DNA from: Coraliomargarita algicola
GTDB lineage: Bacteria > Verrucomicrobiota > Verrucomicrobiia > Opitutales > Coraliomargaritaceae
Length of the DNA: 64,000 bases
Assembly (NCBI RefSeq): GCF_033878955.1
Contig: NZ_CP138858.1
Span: 4,367,001-4,431,000, forward strand
Direction: 5' to 3'
A program made the position numbers and the translations under genes. Below the pieces are notes generated by a model. It did not search any database. It saw only the letters and a program-made list of their open reading frames with translations, and had not been told where the DNA came from. Shown here one piece after another: positions 18,634-27,044 of the stretch; within the stretch, counting starts at the first letter, position 1; the number at the start of each line of letters is the position of its first letter.

Positions 18634-18697
18634 CATTTAATTTATATTGAATCGTCTGAGTTTCTATTGTGAGGCTGCTTCGCTTTCTGGTTGATTC

Positions 18698-18714
18698 TGC
18701 CCCCTTGCGGGGCA
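18698..18714 (+). terminator. Possible weak terminator hairpin between NYN gene and fabD
   Basis: TGCCCC pairs with GGGGCA around a 5-base loop, followed by AATAATG rather than a T run. It may be a weak terminator or an attenuating structure before fabD. The remaining bases of this 120-base gap show nothing else. Confidence 0.3.
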
Positions 18715-18753
18715 AATAATGCGCGTTTCACCTCATTTGAATCTTATTACATT

Positions 18754-19659
18754 ATGGCAACAGGTATTCTTTTTTCTGGGCAGGGCGCACAAACTGTGGG
18801 CATGGGCCGCTCGCTTTACGACAACTCGGAGATCGCGAAAGCGCTCTACGATGAAGCCAATGAGGTGCTGGGATGGGACTTGAAAACTATTTGTTTTGAA
18901 GGGCCGGAAGAGACTTTGACTGAGACTCGGGTCTGCCAACCTGCGCTTTATGTGCAAGGTTATGTGCTCTTTAGTATTCTGAAGGAGCGCGGATTGCTTT
19001 CCGACTTGAAGGCGGCCTGTGGCTTAAGCCTAGGGGAACTCACTGCGCTGGCAGCTGCGGGTGTGTATGATTTTGCGACTGGACTACGTCTGGTGGCGGA
19101 GCGTGGACGCTTAATGCAGTTGGCATGCGACGCGACTAAGGGTGGCATGGCGGCCGTGATCGGTGGTGCTCCTGAAGATGTGCAAACCTTTTGCGATGAG
19201 TTCGATATCGAAATCGCTAATTTAAATTGCCCGGGGCAGATCGTCATCTCGGGCGACAACGCTAAGGTGCTCGAAGCCGTCGCAGCTTCGAAGGGCCGTT
19301 TCAAACTGTGCAAGCCGCTCAACGTCGCGGGCGCGTATCACAGTCGCCTGATGGAATCGGCCCGTGATTCCTTTGCGGAGTTTATCAAAGACTTTGATTT
19401 CAAAGCGCCTGAACTGGTCTGCTATACCAATGTGACCGGTCAACAAATCAGCGATCCGCAAGCGATTAAAGATGCGTTGGTGAGCCAAGTGGTGTCCTCG
19501 GTGCGTTTCGAAGACAACTTGCGCAACATGGCGGCTGACAATGGCATCAGTGAATTCTTCGAGTGCGGTCCGGGTAAAGTGCTCACTGGCTTTGCCAAGC
19601 GTATTGACAAATCGCTGGTCGTCACGCCGATGTCTGAGTTTGACGAGATTCCTGCGTAG
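18754..19659 (+). CDS. fabD: Malonyl-CoA:ACP transacylase
   Basis: Transfers malonyl from CoA to acyl carrier protein to supply fatty acid synthesis. The N-terminal LFSGQGAQTVGMG oxyanion motif, the nucleophile elbow GLSLGE (Ser92) and the catalytic His196 in AYHSRLM are visible, as is the TNVTG strand. The residue before the nucleophile is Leu rather than the commoner His (GHSLG); this variant is known in some phyla. Length (about 300) is normal. I start at MATGILFSGQG. mpl follows after 6 bases. Confidence 0.93.
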   Translation: MATGILFSGQGAQTVGMGRSLYDNSEIAKALYDEANEVLGWDLKTICFEGPEETLTETRVCQPALYVQGYVLFSILKERGLLSDLKAACGLSLGELTALAAAGVYDFATGLRLVAERGRLMQLACDATKGGMAAVIGGAPEDVQTFCDEFDIEIANLNCPGQIVISGDNAKVLEAVAASKGRFKLCKPLNVAGAYHSRLMESARDSFAEFIKDFDFKAPELVCYTNVTGQQISDPQAIKDALVSQVVSSVRFEDNLRNMAADNGISEFFECGPGKVLTGFAKRIDKSLVVTPMSEFDEIPA

Positions 19660-19665
19660 TATCGG

Positions 19666-21078
19666 ATGCGTATTTACTTCATGGGTATTTGCGGCACTGC
19701 CATGGGCAATGCCGCGCTTCTCGTTAAAGAGCAAGGTCATGAAGTGCTTGGCTGCGACGCCGGCGTCTACCCGCCGATGTCCGATGTGCTGGCGAATGCC
19801 GGCATTGAGCTTTTGGAAGGTTTCGATGCGGCTCGACTGGCCGCATTGAAGCCAGACACCGTGGTGGTGGGCAATGCCATGAGCCGCGGCAATCCTGAGG
19901 TCGAGTGGCTGCTGAATCAGTCGGAAGTAGCTTACATCTCCTTACCCGAGCTCTTTCACAACACTGTTTTGCCCCAGCGCAGGCCCGTCGTCATTACCGG
20001 CACGCACGGTAAGACCACCACTTCTACGTTGACGGCCTATCTCTTAGAGCGGGCGGGCGCGCGGCCAGGCTGGTTGATCGGTGGCGTGCCCAATGATTTG
20101 CCGGGCGGTGCCAAGCTGGGGCAGGGGAAGCCTTTCGTGATTGAGGGCGACGAATATGACTCCGCGTTTTTTGATAAGCGCAGTAAGTTTATCCATTACC
20201 GTCCCCAAGTTGCGGTGCTGAATAACCTGGAGTTCGACCACGCTGATATTTTTCGTGATTTGGAAGATGTGCAGCGCACCTTCCGACATTTTTTGCGCAT
20301 CATACCGAGTTCTGGTTTCGCGCTGGTCAATGGCGACGATGCCAATCTTGCGGACCTGTTGCCAGTTACTTGGACGCAAGTGATTCGCGTCGGCACCGCT
20401 GAGGACAACGAACTGCAGATTCGTAATTTTCAAGATGCTCCCGCCGGGGCACAGTTTGAGCTCGTGTGGAAGGGGGCCCTGTGGGCACAAGTGCAATGGT
20501 CCATGCACGGTCTCTTCAATGCGCGCAACGCGGCAATGGCTGCATTGGCGGCTGCTTTGGCCAGCGGCTGTGAAGACCCGTTCGCGTTTGACCTTTCGGC
20601 GCTGGCACAGTTTGGCGGTGTCCGTCGTCGACAAGACTTGCTCTATACAGATGCGAATTGGACCGTGCTGGAAGACTTCGCGCATCATCCTACCGCAGTG
20701 GCGGGAGCAATCGAGGCCTTGCGCGCAGCCTATCCCGAGCGTGCGATGACGGTTTGCTTTGAGCCGCGCAGCAACACCGCGGCAACTTCACGCTTTCAAG
20801 CCGAGTTTGAAGTGGCGCTTTCGCAGGCTGACCGAGTCTATTTCGGGGCGGTACACCGCGCCGAGCGCATGCGTCCCGAAGAGCGCCTAGACACGGCCGC
20901 GATGGCCGAGTCCTTGTCGGCAAAAGGATTACAAGCAGCCGCTTTCACGAGCAACGAGGCACTCTTCGAGCACTTGCAAGAGCAGCTACAAAGTCAGCCA
21001 GGCGGCGTGATCGTCTTTTTGACCAACGGTTCGTTTGATGCTTTGCCGCGTCGGATCGCTGAGTTGTTCGGTGCCTGA
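19666..21078 (+). CDS. mpl: UDP-MurNAc:tripeptide ligase
   Basis: Peptidoglycan recycling enzyme that joins the murein tripeptide (L-Ala-gamma-D-Glu-meso-DAP) to UDP-MurNAc. It has the Mur ligase N-terminal Rossmann part (MGICGTAMGNAALL), the ATP-binding GTHGKTTTS loop (residues 112-120), the Mpl-typical EGDEYDSAFFDKRSKF, and the C-terminal DFAHHPTAV and FEPRSNTA motifs. 470 residues is normal. Its presence implies that muropeptides are recovered from the periplasm. Confidence 0.92.
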   Translation: MRIYFMGICGTAMGNAALLVKEQGHEVLGCDAGVYPPMSDVLANAGIELLEGFDAARLAALKPDTVVVGNAMSRGNPEVEWLLNQSEVAYISLPELFHNTVLPQRRPVVITGTHGKTTTSTLTAYLLERAGARPGWLIGGVPNDLPGGAKLGQGKPFVIEGDEYDSAFFDKRSKFIHYRPQVAVLNNLEFDHADIFRDLEDVQRTFRHFLRIIPSSGFALVNGDDANLADLLPVTWTQVIRVGTAEDNELQIRNFQDAPAGAQFELVWKGALWAQVQWSMHGLFNARNAAMAALAAALASGCEDPFAFDLSALAQFGGVRRRQDLLYTDANWTVLEDFAHHPTAVAGAIEALRAAYPERAMTVCFEPRSNTAATSRFQAEFEVALSQADRVYFGAVHRAERMRPEERLDTAAMAESLSAKGLQAAAFTSNEALFEHLQEQLQSQPGGVIVFLTNGSFDALPRRIAELFGA

Positions 21079-21116
21079 AGCAGCTTTCCGATTTTGGATC
21101 GCCGGCGCTCTATCCT

Positions 21117-21992
21117 TCACGACAGCAGCCGTGCAAAATTCCCGCTCATTAGCTTGTTCTGTTCTTCTTGGGTGAGGCCGGATTCTGTGCGAATGCTTTC
21201 GATGTAGCGCGCCATTTCGGGTGTTTTCTGGCTGCGTGGGTAAATTCTTAATGGATAGTCGGAGCCAAACAGCAACTTATCGATGCCGACCAGATCGACC
21301 ATCTGCTTGAAAACCCGCATTTCATATAGTAGTGGGCTGGCGGCACAATCGTAGTAAACATTGCGCAGTGTTTTGCGTAGTTTCGGGTTTTGCTCGAAAA
21401 AGGGCAAGCCACCGCCCCAGTGTGCGAGGATTAATTTTAACTCGGGAGCTGCTTCTGCCATGCGGACAAATTCCTGCAGCGGCGTGGGGATCGCGCCGGG
21501 GTGCTCGTGTCCAGCGGTTTCGGTCGCGTGACAGTTGATCGGCCAGGCCTGGGCCGAGCACCATTCGGCCATCGCTTGCCAATGTGGACTGGCCGCGCTG
21601 AAGTCTTGCACCCCCATGTGCAGTTCCCCCACGCCGCGAAATCCTAGAGCTTGGGCGTTTTCGAGCTGGTCGATTACATTGGCATTGGGGTAGATGGCTG
21701 CAAAGCCGATGAGACGCTCGGGCGCGGCTGCGAGCCATTGCGCGACGGCGGCATTTTGCTGGCGGCATGTCGATTCGTTTTCCCAATACCACCCGAGTAG
21801 CACCGCTTGGTCGACTGCGGCGGCATCCATGGCCGCTAGCATTGTATCCAGGTCGCTCCAGCCTTGTATGCCGGGGCGATCTTTCGGGGCCACTAGGTCG
21901 GCCCAGTGCATTTCGCAATGTGCCAAGGCCCATTTGCGGGGGGCTGCCACCAGTTCGGCAGGGTAGGCATGTGTGTGGCAATCGATGATCAT
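21117..21992 (-). CDS. Amidohydrolase-2 family metal-dependent hydrolase
   Basis: A TIM-barrel hydrolase or decarboxylase of 291 residues. Metal ligands are suggested by the N-terminal DCHTHAYP (two His), the His of NCHATETAGHE, the HWGGGLPFFE segment and the Asp of LFGSDYPLR. Proteins of this family (ACMSD/LigW-like) act on varied aromatic or sugar-lactone substrates, so the substrate is unknown. It converges with mpl and diverges from rpsU; no functional link with either is evident. Confidence 0.82.
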   Translation of the reverse strand: MIIDCHTHAYPAELVAAPRKWALAHCEMHWADLVAPKDRPGIQGWSDLDTMLAAMDAAAVDQAVLLGWYWENESTCRQQNAAVAQWLAAAPERLIGFAAIYPNANVIDQLENAQALGFRGVGELHMGVQDFSAASPHWQAMAEWCSAQAWPINCHATETAGHEHPGAIPTPLQEFVRMAEAAPELKLILAHWGGGLPFFEQNPKLRKTLRNVYYDCAASPLLYEMRVFKQMVDLVGIDKLLFGSDYPLRIYPRSQKTPEMARYIESIRTESGLTQEEQNKLMSGNFARLLS

Positions 21993-22179
21993 GATGTCTT
22001 CAATATCGTGCTTTTGGGGGAAGTCTGGCTATGTTATATGACTGCGGATGTGTTCGTTGAATCGGCTGTATTGCGGCAATGATCGATTTGTGGAGTGTGA
22101 ATAACTCTAAAAAAGAGATTGACGATAGGGCTGTTGGCGACATTTTCACGCCTTTTCCAATAACCAAACCATTAATTTT

Positions 22180-22380
<201 letters not shown>

Positions 22381-22421
22381 TTTTCAAGGTTGCGAGTGCA
22401 GAGCACTTGCGTCTTATTAAG

Positions 22422-22458
22422 TCCCGGCTCGTATAGAACGCGCCGGGATTTTTTTTAT
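22422..22458 (+). terminator. Intrinsic terminator after rpsU
   Basis: TCCCGGC pairs with GCCGGGA (7 bp) around a 13-base loop, followed immediately by a run of T (TTTTTTTTAT). A textbook rho-independent site 40 bases past the rpsU stop. Confidence 0.9.
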
Positions 22459-22466
22459 ATTTTGTT

Positions 22467-23420
22467 ATGTCTAGCATTCTTGATCGCCTCTCCCTTTCTA
22501 CCTGCTGGTGTTCCGCACGGCATTCGGATGGATACGAGATGGTGCAAGAGATGGTTGGTCTGGGATTTAAGCGAATTGAATTGAGCCACGGAATTCGTAT
22601 CTCGTTGGTGCCGGGCATACTTCAGGCTGTTGAAGAGGGGCTGGTCGAAATTTCGTCTGTGCATAATTTTTGCCCTTTGCCGGGCAGTGTGCAGCATGCC
22701 GCGCCTAATTTGTATCAGCCTTCTGCGGTGGATTGTCGGGAGCTGAGTCTGTGGCATCGCTATACGATCAGGACCTTGGATTTCGCGCTCAAAGTCGGGG
22801 CTGATCGGGTTGTGATGCATTCCGGTCGTGTGTGCTTTTTCTTTTATTCTGCAGAGAAACGCCTAGAGAAATGGATCGATGAGTCGGAGATCCCCACGCA
22901 TGAATTGACAGAGAGTCCGGTCTTCATCAAACGTCGCGACAAGGCCATGAAGTCGATTCGCCGCGTCGCAAAGAAGACGATTCCCCGTATTCGGGAAAAT
23001 TACGAAAAGCTGCTACCTGAAGTGAAGGAGCGTGGCTTGAGGTTGTGCCTTGAGAATCGCGAGGGCATGGAAGAGATGCCGATCGATGGGGACTACGACG
23101 ATTTTCTGGCCAGTCTGAATGAGCCGGAGCATGCCAGTTATTGGCACGATACCGGGCATGCACAAATTAAGCATCAACTGGGTTTGCTGGACCATCGAGC
23201 GCATTTGGAGAAAATGTCGCCCCGTCTCGCGGGTTTTCACTTGCACGACGTATCCGAATCGGGCCGTGATCATCAGGTGCCTGGCAGCGGAACTGTAGAT
23301 TTTCAAATGATTGCTGAGTTTGTCCGTCCTGAGCATACCCTGGTGCTGGAACTGAGCCCCAGTTTGTCGGTAGAAGAGGTCGTTGCTTCGCGTGATTATA
23401 TCGCAGCTACCTTGGGCTGA
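22467..23420 (+). CDS. Xylose-isomerase-like TIM-barrel protein
   Basis: A 317-residue protein of the AP endonuclease 2/sugar isomerase-epimerase superfamily. Barrel-type metal and active-site segments visible are GFKRIELSHG, VVMHSGRV, LRLCLENREGMEE, SYWHDTGHAQIK, GFHLHDVSESGRDH and LVLELSPSLS; the Glu and His residues in these are the usual divalent-metal ligands. The reaction is probably isomerisation or epimerisation of a sugar or polyol, but the substrate is unknown. It begins right after the rpsU terminator and has no operon partner. Confidence 0.75.
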   Translation: MSSILDRLSLSTCWCSARHSDGYEMVQEMVGLGFKRIELSHGIRISLVPGILQAVEEGLVEISSVHNFCPLPGSVQHAAPNLYQPSAVDCRELSLWHRYTIRTLDFALKVGADRVVMHSGRVCFFFYSAEKRLEKWIDESEIPTHELTESPVFIKRRDKAMKSIRRVAKKTIPRIRENYEKLLPEVKERGLRLCLENREGMEEMPIDGDYDDFLASLNEPEHASYWHDTGHAQIKHQLGLLDHRAHLEKMSPRLAGFHLHDVSESGRDHQVPGSGTVDFQMIAEFVRPEHTLVLELSPSLSVEEVVASRDYIAATLG

Positions 23421-23426
23421 AGGCTT

Positions 23427-23461
23427 GAGTTAGAAGTTTGAAGTAAGGAGTTTGGAGCTCG
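23427..23461. repeat. Purine-rich heptamer array, site E
   Basis: Five 7-base units: GAGTTAG, AAGTTTG, AAGTAAG, GAGTTTG, GAGCTCG, directly after the TIM-barrel gene. No inverted partner is seen nearby. Confidence 0.6.
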
Positions 23462-23473
23462 AATGGGTGAGCC

Positions 23474-23540
23474 TGTGACATTGTGACGCTTGGTTCCGTT
23501 GTTGTGTTTATTTGTCTTTAGGTGTGACATAGTGGCGCTT
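23474..23540. promoter_or_regulatory. Pair of 18-bp direct repeats upstream of hsp20 genes
   Basis: TGTGACATTGTGACGCTT (23474-23491) and TGTGACATAGTGGCGCTT (23523-23540) match at 16 of 18 positions, with starts 49 bases apart. They lie roughly 80-140 bases upstream of a sigma-54-like promoter, where enhancer-binding proteins usually bind. The role is inferred from placement. Confidence 0.45.
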
Positions 23541-23603
23541 TTGTGGGTTTTGGCGTGTTTTGTAAGTTGTTGATTATTAGTGATTATCGATGGTTTGTTC
23601 GCT

Positions 23604-23620
23604 TGGCATACGCTCTGCAA
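23604..23620 (+). promoter_or_regulatory. Sigma-54-like -24/-12 promoter for hsp20 genes
   Basis: TGGCATACGCTCTGCAA has the invariant GG and GC dinucleotides with exactly 10 bases between them, and matches TGGCAC...TTGC at most positions. It would start transcription near 23630, leaving a leader of about 35 bases with a good AAGAAAGGA ribosome site. Confidence 0.4.
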
Positions 23621-23664
23621 TAGAGTGTTTGTCAATCAACTCATTAAGAAAGGAATACTAAACC

Positions 23665-24096
23665 ATGAAACTAATACGATATGCCTACCCACAATCACAG
23701 GCCTCCAGTGCCTTTAATCGTTTGTTCGATTTCGGTGCGCCCGCCATTGGGCGAATCGGTTCGTTGATGGACGATTTTCTCGCGACGGAAGCCGGATTCA
23801 ATCAACCCGCTGTGGATCTGTATGAAGACGAGCATCATTTCTACGCTCGCTTTGAACTTCCCGGCGTGAACAAAGACAAGGTCGACCTGGAACTGGAAAA
23901 TGCTGTGCTGACTTTGCGCAGTCAGGAAGCCAGCGAAGGGGATGAAAAGCTGAGCCGCACCCAGTTCGAGCGTTCGATCTCGGTGCCGGATGGAGTGGAC
24001 TTGGAAAAGGTCTCTGCTGCGATGGATGCCGGTATTTTGACGGTCACCATGCCTAAGCTGGAAGCCCGTAAACCACGCCAAATCAGCGTCAAATAA
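23665..24096 (+). CDS. Small heat shock protein (Hsp20), first copy
   Basis: ATP-independent holdase of 143 residues. The alpha-crystallin domain runs from about residue 50 (AVDLYEDEHHFYARFELPGV) to the A-x-x-x-G-I-L-T-V motif (AAMDAGILTVTMPK), and ends KPRQISVK. A good Shine-Dalgarno (AAGAAAGGAA) precedes the ATG. The second, divergent copy follows after 28 bases. The 244-base leader region holds a repeat array, a pair of direct repeats and a sigma-54-like promoter. Confidence 0.9.
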   Translation: MKLIRYAYPQSQASSAFNRLFDFGAPAIGRIGSLMDDFLATEAGFNQPAVDLYEDEHHFYARFELPGVNKDKVDLELENAVLTLRSQEASEGDEKLSRTQFERSISVPDGVDLEKVSAAMDAGILTVTMPKLEARKPRQISVK

Positions 24097-24124
24097 CACT
24101 TAAATTGAAAGGAAATAGATAATT

Positions 24125-24502
24125 ATGAGCACACAACTCGATACGATTCAGACGTCAGAAAAAAAGGCGAGCGAGCGCACCTGGCAACGTCCTCACTATG
24201 ATGTGAGTGAAAGTGAGGAAGCCTTTAACGTTCGCGTCCATCTGCCAGGAGTCCGACGCGACGGCGTTGATATCTCGCTGGAAGAGGACACACTCACAGT
24301 GGTGGGCACTCGTGCCAATGACTTGCCAGAAAACTGGCGTCCCTTGCGCCGCGAGATTCGCTCGGGGGATTACCGCTTAAGTTTACGGCTCAATGTGCCT
24401 GTGAATGAAGCCAAGATTAAAGCGAGCGTTGAAAATGGCGTTCTCGATTTAAGCTTGCCCAAGGCGGATGAAGTGAAGCCACGCAAGATTAAGATCAGTT
24501 AA
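24125..24502 (+). CDS. Small heat shock protein (Hsp20), second copy
   Basis: 125 residues. The alpha-crystallin domain starts at HYDVSESEEAFNVRVHLPGV and ends with the motif SVENGVLDLSLPKA and a KPRKIKIS tail. It is clearly distinct from the first copy, with the two-protein arrangement seen where Hsp20 pairs may form mixed oligomers. A GAAAGGA ribosome site lies upstream. It shares the transcript with the first copy and ends at a strong terminator. Confidence 0.9.
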   Translation: MSTQLDTIQTSEKKASERTWQRPHYDVSESEEAFNVRVHLPGVRRDGVDISLEEDTLTVVGTRANDLPENWRPLRREIRSGDYRLSLRLNVPVNEAKIKASVENGVLDLSLPKADEVKPRKIKIS

Positions 24503-24525
24503 GGTATTGTTAGCTAAGTAGGTCT

Positions 24526-24562
24526 AGCCGGGTGGTCACGATTGTGAGCGCCCGGCTTTTTT
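24526..24562 (+). terminator. Intrinsic terminator after the hsp20 pair
   Basis: AGCCGGG pairs with CCCGGCT, extended inward by TCAC/GTGA pairs, followed by TTTTTT. A strong rho-independent site 24 bases past the stop. Confidence 0.9.
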
Positions 24563-24653
24563 ATGGATTACGGAGGCGGAACGGTATGTAAATGCGTGAT
24601 TCTCATATTGGGGCTTTTGCTTTAAGCTGTGTGCCTTGATGTGCTCCCATAAT

Positions 24654-26939
24654 ATGAAACTTAGGCGGCTTGTTTTGTCTGCGTGCTTCTTGCTCTGCCT
24701 GTCGGCGCAGGCGGCCAATTATTGTGTGGCGACAGACGGGGATGATCGCAATGCCGGTACTTCGCCGGAGCAGCCTTTTGCTACGATCCAACATGCCGTG
24801 GATGTGATGCAGCCCGGGGATACCTGCTATATCCGAGCGGGAGTCTATCGAGAGACGATCAATCTGTCAGGAAAGGCCGGCTATGCCGGACAGCCTATCA
24901 CTTTAACGAATTATAAGAACGAGCCGGTGACGCTGGACGGCACGCTGCGAATCGGCAGTGCCTGGACTCTGGACGAGGGAAAGGTTTACAAGACGACACT
25001 GGCTCAAGACGTGACACAGTTGTTTGTCGACGGAGCGCTCATGACGCTGGCTCGTTTCCCCAATGCGCTGGCGTTCTCCGATACCGTGTGGCACCGGACG
25101 GCGGCGCGATGCTTTCGCACGCGAGAGTCGAGTAACGGGCATGTGATCGATGGCAGTGTGGATGAGCGCTCGATCGCGGGCGCGGGCTTCTCATTTAACG
25201 ATTGTGTGGCTCTACTCAATTTTGGAGCGCATGCCACAGCTTCCCGACTGGTGGAAAATCATGTCGCGGGCTCGGCCGAGTTCGACTATAGCCCTGAGCT
25301 GAAAAAATATAAAACCACGCTGAATTACTTCTTTGAGGGTGGGGTGGGCAATGCTGAGCGTGTCATGTTGGATCACGCGCAGGAGTGGGCATATGATGAA
25401 ACGAGCAAGACCCTTTATTTATGGGCGGATGACGGCCAGAATCCGTCCGATCGTGAGATTTATGGGAAAGTGCAAAGCTACGCGATCGTCGGTGATGCCA
25501 CGACCCAACATATCGTGATCGACGGCTTGGATTTCTTTGCCACCACATTCTCGTTCACAAAATCCGATCACATTACCATTCAGAATTGCGACTTCAGTTA
25601 CTATGCGGCATCCAAGCGTGCCTTGGGCATTTTGGGGCCGTCGGAAACCGCTCATTTTACAGGTACAGAGGATGACTTTTGCACGGATATCTTAGTCTAT
25701 AACTGTAGCTTTCAGTATGCCGATGCCAGTGCGTTACTGGGTGAATTTGTCGAAGATATGCGGATCGTGAACAACCTGTTTCATCAGATCGACTATGCCT
25801 GTGTGAATAATGATTGGGGGCCGCAAGCGCCCTTCAGCCCGAGCAGTTCTATCCGAATCAATAAGGCCCGGGGGCTTTTTTATCGGCGAAATACGCTGTC
25901 GATGACTGGCAATGCGCAGGGATTTTCCGCGAATCGTTACATCGCAGGGCCGTCGCGTAAATTTAGGCCGGAGGGCTATGACCCTGCATCGATTGAGAAC
26001 ATTGTCTGCGAATACAATTTTCATACTGCTTGCGGTCTGCTGCATACGGATGGTTCCTCGCTGTATATGCCCGATGATCATGTCATGGAATCCGTAATAC
26101 GCTATAATTGGTTTATTGGCAATGGGCAGCGGGACTTTCGCTGGGATGGTAACAACCGCCCCTTGCTAGGGGTGCATGGCAATCTCTATCGTAATGTCGC
26201 AATGGATACGGGAGTGAAGCGTATGTCTCCTTCCGGGGGCAATGGCTTTCGTGTAAAGGGCAGTTACCATGAAGTGTATCACAACCTCGGGGTGGGGCGT
26301 GGTGCCGAGCTCAATATCGCCACTGAGAAGGGCGGCAATGACGCGACGGTGACCCGTAACAACGCGGCTTCTCATTTGACGGATCAGCCGATCCCCGGGA
26401 TCCGCTCACACAATTATGCGGCTCGTAAAGAAGAGCGACGCATCCAGGAGATGCTGCGCGATTTGCCCAATTGGGATTTTCGTCCGAAGGCCGACGCGGT
26501 GGGATTGATCGACCAAGGCACTCCGGTTCGCTGTTCGATTCGCGGTGAAAGTGTGGATGTCAGCGGTCGTTATAACGGAGCTGCACCGGATATCGGTGCA
26601 TACGAGTATGGGGACGAATTTTATTGGATTCCCGGTCGGCAGGAAGTGATCGCATCGATGCCAGTTCCGAAGGATGCTGCGGAGCAAGTGCCTCTGGATG
26701 CTGACTTGATGTATCTCATCGGTTTACACGGAACACGGGCAAATATCTATTGGGGGAGCCGCCCCGATGCTTTGAAACTGATCTCAAGTCTGGATGCTTA
26801 CCGGAACATTGTCAGTTTTACCGGAGAAGACCGCTTGCAGGCCGGTCGAGAGTATTACTGGCGTGTCGATACGGTCACATCAGACGGTTCCGTGGTGCCG
26901 GGGACGGTCTGGATGTTTAGCACTATTAATAGCGAGTGA
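24654..26939 (+). CDS. Secreted right-handed beta-helix protein, candidate glycan-active enzyme
   Basis: 761 residues from MKLRRLVLSACFLLCLSAQAA, a clear Sec signal peptide; in-frame starts 5-6 codons upstream are possible. The N-terminus NYCVATDGDDRNAGTSPEQPFATIQ is the usual opening of DUF1565/pectate-lyase-like beta-helix proteins. The middle has many short N-rich turns (IQNCDF, VYNCSFQY, RIVNNLFHQI, YHNLGVGRG), followed by DIGAYEY and a C-terminal fibronectin-III-like domain (REYYWRVDTV). Beta-helix glycan enzymes include polysaccharide lyases and families such as GH141 (fucosidase/xylanase). I cannot assign the family, but the place next to sulfatases and GH29 supports a role in algal glycan breakdown. 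Confidence 0.7.
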   Translation: MKLRRLVLSACFLLCLSAQAANYCVATDGDDRNAGTSPEQPFATIQHAVDVMQPGDTCYIRAGVYRETINLSGKAGYAGQPITLTNYKNEPVTLDGTLRIGSAWTLDEGKVYKTTLAQDVTQLFVDGALMTLARFPNALAFSDTVWHRTAARCFRTRESSNGHVIDGSVDERSIAGAGFSFNDCVALLNFGAHATASRLVENHVAGSAEFDYSPELKKYKTTLNYFFEGGVGNAERVMLDHAQEWAYDETSKTLYLWADDGQNPSDREIYGKVQSYAIVGDATTQHIVIDGLDFFATTFSFTKSDHITIQNCDFSYYAASKRALGILGPSETAHFTGTEDDFCTDILVYNCSFQYADASALLGEFVEDMRIVNNLFHQIDYACVNNDWGPQAPFSPSSSIRINKARGLFYRRNTLSMTGNAQGFSANRYIAGPSRKFRPEGYDPASIENIVCEYNFHTACGLLHTDGSSLYMPDDHVMESVIRYNWFIGNGQRDFRWDGNNRPLLGVHGNLYRNVAMDTGVKRMSPSGGNGFRVKGSYHEVYHNLGVGRGAELNIATEKGGNDATVTRNNAASHLTDQPIPGIRSHNYAARKEERRIQEMLRDLPNWDFRPKADAVGLIDQGTPVRCSIRGESVDVSGRYNGAAPDIGAYEYGDEFYWIPGRQEVIASMPVPKDAAEQVPLDADLMYLIGLHGTRANIYWGSRPDALKLISSLDAYRNIVSFTGEDRLQAGREYYWRVDTVTSDGSVVPGTVWMFSTINSE

Positions 26940-27044
26940 GCTGGCATGCTACGATTTACATACACGACTCTTGCCAACCAATGGTCATGAAGGTGGTTGG
27001 CGCTATAATTCCAAACTAATTGAATCAATAATATATCCCGTTTT

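Noticed and set aside
19021..19040. FabD active-site elbow GLSLG taken as a missing catalytic His
   Set aside because: The residue before the Ser is not the catalytic His; that is His196 in AYHSRLM. GLSLG variants occur in functional enzymes.
22119..22147. Sigma-70 promoter for rpsU (TTGACG, 17-base gap)
   Set aside because: The matching -10 hexamer (ATTTTC) is too poor to report as a feature.
23427..23540. A CRISPR-like array of repeats before the hsp20 genes
   Set aside because: Units are 7 bases without spacers, plus one pair of 18-base direct repeats; no repeat-spacer pattern and no cas gene.
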